A DNA stretch of 64,000 nucleotides from positions 143,711 to 207,710 of the forward strand of contig JBBECS010000036.1 in NCBI GenBank assembly GCA_040881685.1. Reading direction: 5' to 3'. Positions 1 to 7,214 of this stretch are shown in pieces (within the stretch, counting starts at the first letter, position 1; each line of letters begins with the position of its first letter). The translations under genes and the position numbers were made by a program. Under the pieces are notes generated by a model. The model saw nothing but the letters and a program-made list of their open reading frames with translations, searched no databases and was not told the DNA's origin. Source of the stretch: Acidimicrobiia bacterium (lineage in GTDB: Bacteria; Actinomycetota; Acidimicrobiia; IMCC26256; PALSA-555).

Positions 1-1391
1 GGGAGCTTGTAGGCAGCCAGGCGGTCGCGTCCGAAGTCGCGCAATGCCTCGAGTGTGGGGAGCACGGTTGGGTCGCGCGGGACGACGAACACGACGCCGA
101 CCTCGCCCATGACACTGTCGGGTCGCGGGACGACCGCCGCCGCGGCGACTCCGGGGTGTGTCGAAAGCACGCCTTCCACCTCGACCGGGTACACGTTGTA
201 ACCACCGCGTACGTACATCTCCTTGCTCCGCCCGACGAGACGCAGACGCCCGCAATCATCCACCCAACCGAGATCGCCGGTGCGCACGTAGCCATCGGCA
301 GTGAATGCGGCGCTCGTCGCCTCGGGGTCACCCCAGTACCCCGTCATCGTGGCCGCGGACCGCAAGCAGACCGCGCCCACCTCCCCCTCCGCGACGGGCC
401 GGTCGTCTTCGTCGAAGACGCCGAGGTCAACCGCTGAGTGCGGTCGACCGACGCTGACGACCGCGTCCTCATCGGGGTCGTCAAACGCAGTGCCGAGTCC
501 GATGCCGGCCTCGGTACACGAGTAGCGCGTTGCCAGCCGGGCACCGAACCTGGCGCGGGCTTCCTGCGCGAGCCCGGGGGTCAGCGGCCCGCCGCCGGTC
601 GTGATCGTCGTCACGCTCTCGAGGTCGTAGTCGTCGAAGTCGGGTTGACGCAGCATGAGTGCGAGCTGCGTGGGCACACCGCCGACGCTGGTCATGTGCT
701 CGCGCTCGACGAGCTCGAGGGCACCGCGCGCGCTCCAGCGAGTCATGAGGAAGGTGAGCCCGCCCCGCCGGAGGTTGCCGGGGAGCTTCGTCATGAAGCC
801 CAGATGCGCGAACGACGTGCCGTTGAAGCTTCGTCCGCCACCTCCCCATGCTTCGCCGAGGTCGGTCTGCGTGATGAACGCCAGCTGACGGTTGCAATAC
901 AGCGCGCCCTTCGGCGTGCCGGTTGTGCCCGACGTGAAGATGATGGCGACGGGGCGATTCGGATCATCGGGCAACGACGGGGGACTGCCCTCGTGTCGGA
1001 GGGGCGCGAGGAGCGCGTCGAACGACGAGGCAGGCGGAACTTCGAGCGCGTCGTGGTCAGACGGGAGGAATCCGGGCGCGGCCAGGACCAGGCGGGGTCC
1101 GGCTCGCTCGAGCACGGCGTCGCGCTCGGCCGCGGTGAGGCGGTCGTTCACGCCGGCTGTAATCGCACCCACCTTGGCCGCCGCGAGATACGACACCAGG
1201 TACTCGGGGCCGGGCGGAAGGATCAGGCTGACGACATCGCCAGGCTCCAGTCCGCGGTGGGCGAACCCCGATGCGACTGCGTCGGACACCCGGTCGAGAT
1301 CGACGTACGAGAGCTCCCAGCCATGGGCGGTGATGTACGCGGGCGAGTCGCCGAAGCGTCGGGCGGCCTCGCGTAGGGTGGCGGCGAGCAT
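1..1391 (-). CDS. Acyl-CoA synthetase (AMP-forming), C-terminus cut off by window edge
   Basis: Read on the minus strand from an ATG at 1391 the frame stays open to position 1, giving the first 463 residues of an ANL-superfamily adenylating enzyme; these activate a carboxylic acid as an acyl-AMP and then an acyl-CoA thioester. The P-loop-like A3 motif TSGTTGTPKG is encoded around 913-945, and the TGDLG motif and the hinge stretch GRSKEMYVRGG lie further on. The last ~40-60 residues, which normally carry the catalytic lysine, are outside the window. It is divergent from the TetR gene at 1429 with a 37-bp gap, so both probably share a control region. Substrate unknown; neighbouring beta-oxidation genes suggest a fatty or branched acid. 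Confidence 0.9.
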   Translation of the reverse strand, partial: MLAATLREAARRFGDSPAYITAHGWELSYVDLDRVSDAVASGFAHRGLEPGDVVSLILPPGPEYLVSYLAAAKVGAITAGVNDRLTAAERDAVLERAGPRLVLAAPGFLPSDHDALEVPPASSFDALLAPLRHEGSPPSLPDDPNRPVAIIFTSGTTGTPKGALYCNRQLAFITQTDLGEAWGGGGRSFNGTSFAHLGFMTKLPGNLRRGGLTFLMTRWSARGALELVEREHMTSVGGVPTQLALMLRQPDFDDYDLESVTTITTGGGPLTPGLAQEARARFGARLATRYSCTEAGIGLGTAFDDPDEDAVVSVGRPHSAVDLGVFDEDDRPVAEGEVGAVCLRSAATMTGYWGDPEATSAAFTADGYVRTGDLGWVDDCGRLRLVGRSKEMYVRGGYNVYPVEVEGVLSTHPGVAAAAVVPRPDSVMGEVGVVFVVPRDPTVLPTLEALRDFGRDRLAAYKL

Positions 1392-1428
1392 GTCGGGCCT
1401 CGGCTCGTTCCCATAGGGAGGATGCGGG

Positions 1429-2079
1429 GTGGCCGCATCGTACAAGTCGTCGGCCGACGAGCCGGGCGGAACAACCGGCACGCCGGCGCGTCAACGCGAG
1501 CTCCGCGCGCAGGGCCGGCAGACCATGAACCGGCTCCTCGACGCGGGGCTTCGTGTGTTCGCAGAGCGCGGCTACCACGCGAGCCGGGTCGACGATGTCG
1601 TACGCGCCGCGAAGGCGTCGCACGGCACCTTCTACCTGTACTTCACGAACAAGGAAGACCTCCTTCGTGCGTTGGCGGTGGACTGCGCGCAGGAGCTCAC
1701 GAGGCTGGCCGAGACGATCGGGCCTGTGACGCCCGACGAAGCTGGTCGCGCCGAGCTGCGCGCGTTCCTCGGTCGCTTCCTCGACACGTATCGCCGGTAC
1801 GGACCGGTCATCCGCGCGTGGATGGAGGACCAGGTTGGTGATCGCGAGGTCGACCGCCTCGGCGTGAAGGCGTTCACCGCGATCGGCGACAACCTCGGTC
1901 AGCGGATGCGCGAGGCCGGTGTGGATGGTGAGGTGTCGGACGAGGCGGCGGTGGGCGCGCTGATGGCGATGCTGGAGCGATTCAGCTACGCCCTCGCCTC
2001 GCGGCGCGTCGCCATGGAAGACGGCGTCGTGCTCGGAACGCTGAGCACCATCGTGCACCGCGGTTTCTTCAACGGCTAG
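1429..2079 (+). CDS. TetR/AcrR family transcriptional regulator
   Basis: 216 residues from a GTG preceded by an AGGGAGG ribosome site at 1415-1422. After a ~28-residue polar N-terminus there is a typical TetR helix-turn-helix (residues ~30-75, with the RVFAERGYHASRVDDVV and GTFYLYFTNKEDLL stretches), then an all-helical ligand-binding domain ending in GTLSTIVHRGFFNG. Family members are usually repressors released by a small ligand, often an acyl-CoA in this context. It is divergent from the acyl-CoA synthetase and lies beside beta-oxidation genes, so it is a candidate for binding the similar palindromes at 5792 and 9611. That link is inference. Confidence 0.9.
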   Translation: MAASYKSSADEPGGTTGTPARQRELRAQGRQTMNRLLDAGLRVFAERGYHASRVDDVVRAAKASHGTFYLYFTNKEDLLRALAVDCAQELTRLAETIGPVTPDEAGRAELRAFLGRFLDTYRRYGPVIRAWMEDQVGDREVDRLGVKAFTAIGDNLGQRMREAGVDGEVSDEAAVGALMAMLERFSYALASRRVAMEDGVVLGTLSTIVHRGFFNG

Positions 2080-2103
2080 GTGCGCGCTGGCGAGCGCGCC
2101 TAG
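2076..2103. terminator. Bidirectional hairpin between convergent genes
   Basis: CTAGG (2076-2080) and CGCGCT (2083-2088) pair with AGCGCG (2093-2098) and CCTAG (2099-2103) around a four-base loop, with a two-base bulge. The stems contain the TAG stop codons of both convergent genes. No U-tract follows, so termination is probable rather than certain. Confidence 0.55.
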
Positions 2104-2813
2104 GAAGGCGTCGCGTTCGCAACGGGAACTGCGAACGCTCGGCACCAGATGAGCACGGTCCATTCGCCGGACTCGAGATCGGTGCCGGGGGGGACTGAGT
2201 AGTACTGCGTGCCCTGGTTCCCGCGCAGGCCGTCGAGGAACACGCCCTCGTCACCTGGACTCTCACGCCCCGCGCCGGGCACCACGTACACGCGGTAGTC
2301 AGGTCCGGGCTCCACGTCGATCCCCTCGAGGCCGACGAGGTAGGAACCGTCGGGTTGGCGGTAGACGACCGCTGCCCCCGATGCGTCATGGTCGATACCG
2401 CTGAGCGTGCCGGCCTGGAGGCGGACGGGCGCGGCGACTGTTGTCGTTACCGGGTCTCGACCCGCGCCAGGGGCGGTATTCGGCTTCGCAATCGCCGCCG
2501 GGATCGCCTCGACCACCTTCTTGTCGACGATGCTGGGAAGGATCAGCGCGATGACGAGCGCGACCGCGAGCGCGCTGAGCGCCCCGACTCGAATCCAACC
2601 GTTCCTGATGACGCGGGGGAGGACCAGTCGAGAGAGGACGAGCCAACCCGCCACGATGCCCATGGTCACCGCGATCGCCTGTGTCCCCGAGAACAGGTCG
2701 CGCACGGCGTTCGGGCGGATCGCCGCCATCACCCCGAAGGACGCGAGCAGCGCGGCCGGTGGGATCAGCTCGATCCACCGAGGGGGTTCGCGAGAATCGG
2801 CTGGGAGAGACAC
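2100..2813 (-). CDS. Membrane protein with C-terminal DM13 domain
   Basis: The frame is open upstream to 2951 but that would overlap the thiolase-like gene, so a GTG at 2813 is preferred (237 residues, 34 bp after the upstream gene). The N-terminal third has three hydrophobic segments: [16 protein letters not shown], a stretch around [16 protein letters not shown], and [15 protein letters not shown]. An extracellular-type region follows and ends in a DM13 signature: [15 protein letters not shown], then [22 protein letters not shown]13 domains are proposed to act in redox or electron transfer at surfaces; the WC motif is the recognised core. Function in this organism is unknown. Closely packed behind the catabolic genes, possibly by chance. 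Confidence 0.75.
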   Translation of the reverse strand: MSLPADSREPPRWIELIPPAALLASFGVMAAIRPNAVRDLFSGTQAIAVTMGIVAGWLVLSRLVLPRVIRNGWIRVGALSALAVALVIALILPSIVDKKVVEAIPAAIAKPNTAPGAGRDPVTTTVAAPVRLQAGTLSGIDHDASGAAVVYRQPDGSYLVGLEGIDVEPGPDYRVYVVPGAGRESPGDEGVFLDGLRGNQGTQYYSVPPGTDLESGEWTVLIWCRAFAVPVANATPS

Positions 2814-2847
2814 CTGGGACTCCGGAGTGGGGGCCTGTGTTGGATGC

Positions 2848-3999
2848 CTACCCGGCGCCGAGGAGCACGGTGCTCGCAGACGAGAACCAGCCGCCGGTGC
2901 CGTTGACGCACGCAATCTCGGCGCCGTCCACCTGCCGGGCGCCGGCCTCACACCGGAGCTGCTTCACCGCTTCGACGAGCAGGAACATGCCGCGCATCCC
3001 GGGGTGACAGGCCGACAGCCCGCCGCCATCGGTGTTGGTCGGCATCGCGCTGCCGACGCGCATCGTGCCGCCCTCGAGGAAGGCGCCACCTTCTCCCTTG
3101 GCGCAGAAGTCGAGCGCCTCGAAGGTGAGCAGCACCATCGGGGTAAACGCGTCGTAGAACTGGCAGACGTCCACGTCGGCTGGCGTGAGGCCGGCGCGGT
3201 CGAACGCGAGGCGCCCGGATCGTGCCGCCGGGGACTCGGTGAAGTCGCGCCATTCGCTCATCGTGGTGTGTGAGACCGTCTCACCGGTTCCGAGCACCCG
3301 CACCGGTGCCCTCCTGAGGTCACGAGCACGATCCGCGGAGGTGAGCACGACCGCGCCCCCGCCGTCGCTCCGGATGCAGCAATGAAGCTTGGTGAGCGGA
3401 TCCGCCATCATGCGCGACTTCTGCACGTCGTCGATCGTGATGGGCTCCCGGTAATACGCGTCAGGGTTGAGCGACGCGTTGTACCGGCTCGATACGGAGA
3501 TCTCGGCGAGCTGCTCGATGGTGGTCCCGAACTCGTGCATGTGACGTCGCGCCGTCATCGCGTACTTCGAGATCAGCGTGTGTCCGTACGGGACCTCGAA
3601 CTGGATCGGGCCGCGCACGCCGAACGACAGGTTGGCGGTTGCTCGCCGATGGGCCTTGAGGTCGGCGCGCGTGGTCGATCCGTACACGAGTACGACCACG
3701 TTGACATGCTCGGCCTGGATCGCCTCGCACGCGTGCTCGACCATGAACTCCCACGTACTGCCACCCACGCCGGTTCCGTCCACCCAGGTCGGCCGCAACC
3801 CGCAGTACTCCGCCACCTCGATGGGAGCGAGCAGTCCGGTGCCGCTCGAACCGAAGCCGTCGACATCGGCCTTGGTCAAGCCGGCATCAGCGAGCGCCCG
3901 ACTCGCCGCTTGGTAGTGGAGCTCGAACGGGGTCTTGACGTCGACGCGCCCGCAGTCCGAGAGCGCTGCGCCGACGATGGCGACGCCTGTGCCGCTCAG
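2848..3999 (-). CDS. Thiolase-like protein (SCP-x / lipid-transfer type)
   Basis: Homology of the thiolase fold ([13 protein letters not shown] at the N-terminus, [33 protein letters not shown] near the end) runs upstream of the first ATG/GTG/TTG-type codon, a TTG at 3879. The frame has no conventional start before a stop, so a CTG at 3999, overlapping the TGA of the preceding gene, is the best guess (383 residues, normal family length). The usual nucleophilic Cys position appears as Gly in GTGVGGSTW, so classical thiolysis is doubtful. It sits in one operon with an enoyl-CoA hydratase and an SDR, which fits beta-oxidation-like degradation of acyl-CoAs. Confidence 0.8.
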   Translation of the reverse strand: MSGTGVAIVGAALSDCGRVDVKTPFELHYQAASRALADAGLTKADVDGFGSSGTGLLAPIEVAEYCGLRPTWVDGTGVGGSTWEFMVEHACEAIQAEHVNVVVLVYGSTTRADLKAHRRATANLSFGVRGPIQFEVPYGHTLISKYAMTARRHMHEFGTTIEQLAEISVSSRYNASLNPDAYYREPITIDDVQKSRMMADPLTKLHCCIRSDGGGAVVLTSADRARDLRRAPVRVLGTGETVSHTTMSEWRDFTESPAARSGRLAFDRAGLTPADVDVCQFYDAFTPMVLLTFEALDFCAKGEGGAFLEGGTMRVGSAMPTNTDGGGLSACHPGMRGMFLLVEAVKQLRCEAGARQVDGAEIACVNGTGGWFSSASTVLLGAG

Positions 4000-4823
4000 C
4001 GCAGCTTCCAGTCGATCCTCTTGCCGCTCGTGAACATCTCCTGGCCGGCGGCGATCGACTCCCAGTCAGTGCCGAGCGCCACGTAGGCGTAGGCCAACGC
4101 CACCGCCTGTCGGTTCGAGAACTCGCGGGCGGCCCAGATGGCGCGCACCGTGCCCTGGATCGCGAGCTGAGGTTGGGCGGCGATCGCATCGGCGGCCCAC
4201 GCGGTGGCGTCGTGCAGCTCCTCCTTGGGCACGACCTCGGAGACGAGGCCGGTCTCGAAGGCGCGCTGCGCGGAGAGGCGCTCGTAGTTGCCGAGCAGCG
4301 ACAAGCGCATGATCTCGCCGAAGGGCATGCGATCGTGCATGTGGATCGGCTCGAATGCGGCGGTCATGCCGTAGGTGACGTGCGGGTCAAAGAACGTGGC
4401 GTGCTCGGCGGCGATGATGAACTCCACCTCACCGAGCATGTAGAACGCGCCACCGCAAGCCATGCCGTTCACCGCGGCGATGACCGGCTTCCACATGTCG
4501 CTGCTCTTGGGCCCGATGTTGTCGCCGGGGTCGTTGAACATGAACGGCGTCGAACCCGAACCCACGACGTTGGGATCGGTCGACTCGTCGTGTTCGCCGC
4601 CCATCTGCTCCATGCGGTCGATGCCGGTGCAGAAGGCCTTCTCGCCGGCGCCCGTGAGCACGACGCATCGCACGTCGTCGTGACGCCGGAGCTTGCGCCA
4701 ACAATCGTGCAGCTCGCGCTGCATGAGCGAGTTGAACGCGTTCAGCCGCTCGGGCCGGTTCATCGTGACCCACGCGACGCCGTCCTTCTCCTCGTACAGC
4801 AGCGTCTCGTAGTCGGGAAACAT
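3996..4823 (-). CDS. Enoyl-CoA hydratase/isomerase family protein
   Basis: 275 residues from ATG at 4823, three bases after the stop of the upstream SDR gene. Crotonase fold: WVTMNRPERLNAFN at the N-terminus, the first oxyanion-hole region GEKAFCTGIDRM, and the second at AAVNGMACGGAFYMLGEVEF. Members hydrate or isomerise enoyl-CoAs, though some hydrolyse or cleave C-C bonds. The catalytic Glu pair of classical hydratases is not clear from the sequence: the segment after the GGA motif reads FFDPHVTYGM, without an obvious Glu. The exact reaction is therefore open. Its stop overlaps the presumed start of the thiolase-like gene. Confidence 0.85.
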   Translation of the reverse strand: MFPDYETLLYEEKDGVAWVTMNRPERLNAFNSLMQRELHDCWRKLRRHDDVRCVVLTGAGEKAFCTGIDRMEQMGGEHDESTDPNVVGSGSTPFMFNDPGDNIGPKSSDMWKPVIAAVNGMACGGAFYMLGEVEFIIAAEHATFFDPHVTYGMTAAFEPIHMHDRMPFGEIMRLSLLGNYERLSAQRAFETGLVSEVVPKEELHDATAWAADAIAAQPQLAIQGTVRAIWAAREFSNRQAVALAYAYVALGTDWESIAAGQEMFTSGKRIDWKLR

Positions 4824-4826
4824 GGC

Positions 4827-5762
4827 CTACCGCTGAATTCGCGCGATGCCGGGATTGACGGTGTTGAACACGTACTTGTTGAGCGTCGGCCCGATCTCGG
4901 TGGGGTCCCACTGCGTGGGGTTCCCTTCCTTGTCGGTGCTGAAGAACTGCTCACCGAGCTCCCATGGCTTGTACAGCGCGAGGTTGTTGCCGACAACGCG
5001 CAGTACCTGGCCCGTGATCGGGATCGAATCGTCCGAGGCCAGGAACACGACGCCGGGCGCCGAGTTACCGGGGTTCATGCCGTCGAACTCGGTGTACTCC
5101 TCCGGGTTCTTGACCTCGATCCCCTCCATCGCCTGGCCGACCATGCGGGTGAACCCGCCCGGGCCGATGCAGTTGGCGCGCACGCCGTAGCGCGACAGCT
5201 CGAGGCTGGCGATGATCGTCATCGCCGCAATGCCGGCCTTGGCCGCGCCGTAGTTCGACTGGCTTGCCTGGCCCTGGAGGCCGGCACTCGAAACGGTGTT
5301 CACGATCGACGCGCGAGGCTGGTTCCCGGCCTTGGACTGCTCACGCCAGTACTTCGACGCGTGGCTCATCGTGTTCCACGTGCCCTTCATGTGCACGCGC
5401 ACGACGGAGTCGAAGTCTTCCTCCGGCATCGTGAAGATCATCTTGTCGCGCAGGATGCCTGCGTTGTTCACGAGCACGTCCAGCCGACCGAACGCGTCGA
5501 CGGCCGACTTTACGAGGTTCGCGGCGCCCTGGTAATCCGAGATGTCGTCGTAGTTCGACGCAGCCTCGCCGCCCCGTGCCTTGATGACGTCGACGACCTC
5601 GTCGGCGGCACGCTGGTCGGCGCCTTCGCCGGTGACGGAGCCGCCGAGATCGTTCACGATGACCTTGGCGCCGTGGTCGGCGAGCATGACCGCTTCGCCG
5701 CGCCCGACGCCGCGTCCGGCTCCCGTGACGATCGCCACCTTGCGGTCCAACATCCCTGACAT
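4827..5762 (-). CDS. Short-chain dehydrogenase/reductase (hydroxyacyl-CoA dehydrogenase type)
   Basis: 311 residues from ATG at 5762, with a GGAGGA ribosome site eight bases upstream. Rossmann glycine motif TGAGRGVGRG near residue 14, VNDLGG after the second strand (the pattern of NAD-type dehydrogenase domains of multifunctional beta-oxidation enzymes), NNAG, the catalytic Ser in NTVSSAGLQGQ and YGAAK as the Tyr-x-x-x-Lys pair. A ~50-residue C-terminal extension beyond the SDR core ends in NPGIARIQR. Likely oxidises a 3-hydroxyacyl-CoA. First gene of the minus-strand operon reaching to 2848, divergent from the MaoC-like gene across a palindrome-bearing promoter region. Confidence 0.88.
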   Translation of the reverse strand: MSGMLDRKVAIVTGAGRGVGRGEAVMLADHGAKVIVNDLGGSVTGEGADQRAADEVVDVIKARGGEAASNYDDISDYQGAANLVKSAVDAFGRLDVLVNNAGILRDKMIFTMPEEDFDSVVRVHMKGTWNTMSHASKYWREQSKAGNQPRASIVNTVSSAGLQGQASQSNYGAAKAGIAAMTIIASLELSRYGVRANCIGPGGFTRMVGQAMEGIEVKNPEEYTEFDGMNPGNSAPGVVFLASDDSIPITGQVLRVVGNNLALYKPWELGEQFFSTDKEGNPTQWDPTEIGPTLNKYVFNTVNPGIARIQR

Positions 5763-5791
5763 TTGCGTGTTCCTCCGACTCCGTTGAAAAC

Positions 5792-5805
5792 TGACGCCGG
5801 CGTCA
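5792..5805. promoter_or_regulatory. Perfect 14-bp palindrome, probable TetR-type operator
   Basis: TGACGCCGGCGTCA is a perfect inverted repeat in the 110-bp gap between divergent SDR and MaoC-like genes. A TTGAAA -35-like hexamer (5784-5789) precedes it on the plus strand and TACCGC follows at 5809, so it would sit inside a promoter. A related site is at 9611-9624. Confidence 0.5.
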
Positions 5806-5872
5806 CGGTACCGCGGCGCCCGCAGCGGTCGTCAAACGCCGCGCCCTGGCGCGTCGGAAGGGAGAACTTTCG

Positions 5873-6367
5873 ATGGCGGTTGACAAGAGCTTGATCGGAC
5901 GGCCCACCAGTGCGAGCCGCGTGCGCATCGAGCGCGGACCCGTGTCGTTCTTCGCGAGCGCCCTCAAGGACCCCAACACGGTTTATTCCGACCCTGCCGC
6001 GGCGAAGGCGGCCGGCTTCGCCGATCTTCCCGCACCTCCGACCTTCAGCTTCGCGATGCAGCACATGGGCAAGGCGGGCGAAACCCAGCCGCCGGACCCG
6101 ACGAAGGGGAGCCATCCCATGAACGAGTTCATGGGCAAGCTCATGGCCGGCGGCGGGATCGTGCTGCACGGTGAGCAGGACTTCGTGTTCCACCGGCCGA
6201 TCGTGGTGGGCGACGTGCTCGTGAGCGAAGGCAAGATCGCCGACGTCTACGAGAAGGAGGCGAAGGGCAAGACGATGACCTTCATCGTCATGGAGACGAC
6301 GTGGCGCGACGAGACGTCGGGCGATCGGGTCGTCACCGAGACCTTCAATCTGATCCACCGAGCCTGA
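5873..6367 (+). CDS. MaoC-like dehydratase half-domain (N-terminal hot-dog type)
   Basis: 164 residues with a GGAAGGGAGAA ribosome region before the ATG. The segment VSFFASALKDPNTVYSD matches the N-terminal, FAS1-type half of double hot-dog MaoC hydratases; at the place where catalytic halves have D-x-N-P-x-H this protein has DPNTVYSD, lacking the His. Such halves are usually structural and bind the acyl chain while a partner hot-dog provides Asp and His. No catalytic half is visible elsewhere in the window. Its stop overlaps the ATG of the next SDR (TGATG), so the two are translationally coupled. Probable role: subunit of an enoyl-CoA hydratase. Confidence 0.8.
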   Translation: MAVDKSLIGRPTSASRVRIERGPVSFFASALKDPNTVYSDPAAAKAAGFADLPAPPTFSFAMQHMGKAGETQPPDPTKGSHPMNEFMGKLMAGGGIVLHGEQDFVFHRPIVVGDVLVSEGKIADVYEKEAKGKTMTFIVMETTWRDETSGDRVVTETFNLIHRA

Positions 6368-7155
6368 TGGCGCGCGGGGGAGGCCGACTCGAAGGCAAGG
6401 TCGCGATCATCACGGGCGCGGGCCAGGGCATCGGTCTCGGCTACGCCCAGCGGTTCCTCGACGAGGACGCCAAGGTGGTCGTCGCCGAGCTCGACGAGGA
6501 GCGCGGCAAGGCGGGCATGGACGCGATCAAGGGCAAGGGCGAGGCCATCTACGTGCGCACCGACATCGCCGACCCCGAGTCGGGGGAGGCCTGCGCCAGG
6601 GCGGCCGCCGACGCGTTCGGCACCGTCGACATCCTGATCAACAACGCCGCGCTCTACCACGACATCGACAACACCGACGTGAGCTATGAGTACCTGCAGA
6701 AGGTCACGAGCGTGAACCAGCACGGCGCGTGGCTCATGAGTCGCGCGGTCGCTCCGTACATGGTCAAGCAGAAGTGGGGCCGGATCGTCAACCAGTCTTC
6801 AGGTGCGGCCTACTCGTACATGTTCCCGCCGATGGACGAGTTCAGTGGGCTCGGCAACTTCAGTTACAGCATCACGAAGTGGGGCGTCATCGGGCTGACG
6901 AAGTTCATGGCGGCGCAGCTCGGTCAGTACGGGATCACCGTCAACTGCATCGCTCCCGGCATCACGATGACCGAGGCCACCAAGAAGGTGGTGCCCGAGA
7001 TGTTCCTCGAGGGGATGACCGGCATGACTGCGATGAAGCAGCGGCTCGAGCCCGAGGATCTCGCCGGTGCCGCGGTGTTCTTCGCCAGCGACGACGCCAA
7101 GTTCTGCACCGGCCAAACCCTCGTTGTCGACGGCGGCCTCGCCATGCCCGCCTAA
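6367..7155 (+). CDS. Short-chain dehydrogenase/reductase
   Basis: 262 residues. The frame extends upstream to 6301, but ATG at 6367 overlaps the previous stop and gives the usual SDR length. Motifs: TGAGQGIGLG, an acidic VAELDEE after strand 2 (NAD preference), NNAA, the Ser in NQSSGAA, and the Tyr-x-x-x-Lys pair as YSITK. The C-terminus FCTGQTLVVDGGLAMPA is typical of FabG-like enzymes. Likely 3-hydroxyacyl-CoA or alcohol oxidation within the acyl-CoA pathway. Followed by a strong hairpin that ends this two-gene operon. Confidence 0.88.
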   Translation: MARGGGRLEGKVAIITGAGQGIGLGYAQRFLDEDAKVVVAELDEERGKAGMDAIKGKGEAIYVRTDIADPESGEACARAAADAFGTVDILINNAALYHDIDNTDVSYEYLQKVTSVNQHGAWLMSRAVAPYMVKQKWGRIVNQSSGAAYSYMFPPMDEFSGLGNFSYSITKWGVIGLTKFMAAQLGQYGITVNCIAPGITMTEATKKVVPEMFLEGMTGMTAMKQRLEPEDLAGAAVFFASDDAKFCTGQTLVVDGGLAMPA

Positions 7156-7166
7156 AGCGAGCACTC

Positions 7167-7207
7167 TTGCGTCGCTGCACCGGGATAGTTCCGGAGCAGC
7201 GACGCAA
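7167..7207. terminator. Strong hairpin between convergent genes
   Basis: TTGCGTCGCTGC (7167-7178) pairs perfectly with GCAGCGACGCAA (7196-7207); inside, CCGG pairs with CCGG around a seven-base loop, with a single A-A mismatch between the two stems. It lies between convergent SDR and CoA-transferase genes and probably stops both. It has no long U-tract, which is common in high-GC actinobacteria. Confidence 0.75.
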
Positions 7208-7214
7208 ATGCGCG

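Noticed and set aside
4173-5759. 528-codon plus-strand frame across the hydratase and SDR genes
   Set aside because: His/Arg/Val-rich shadow of two well-defined minus-strand enzymes.
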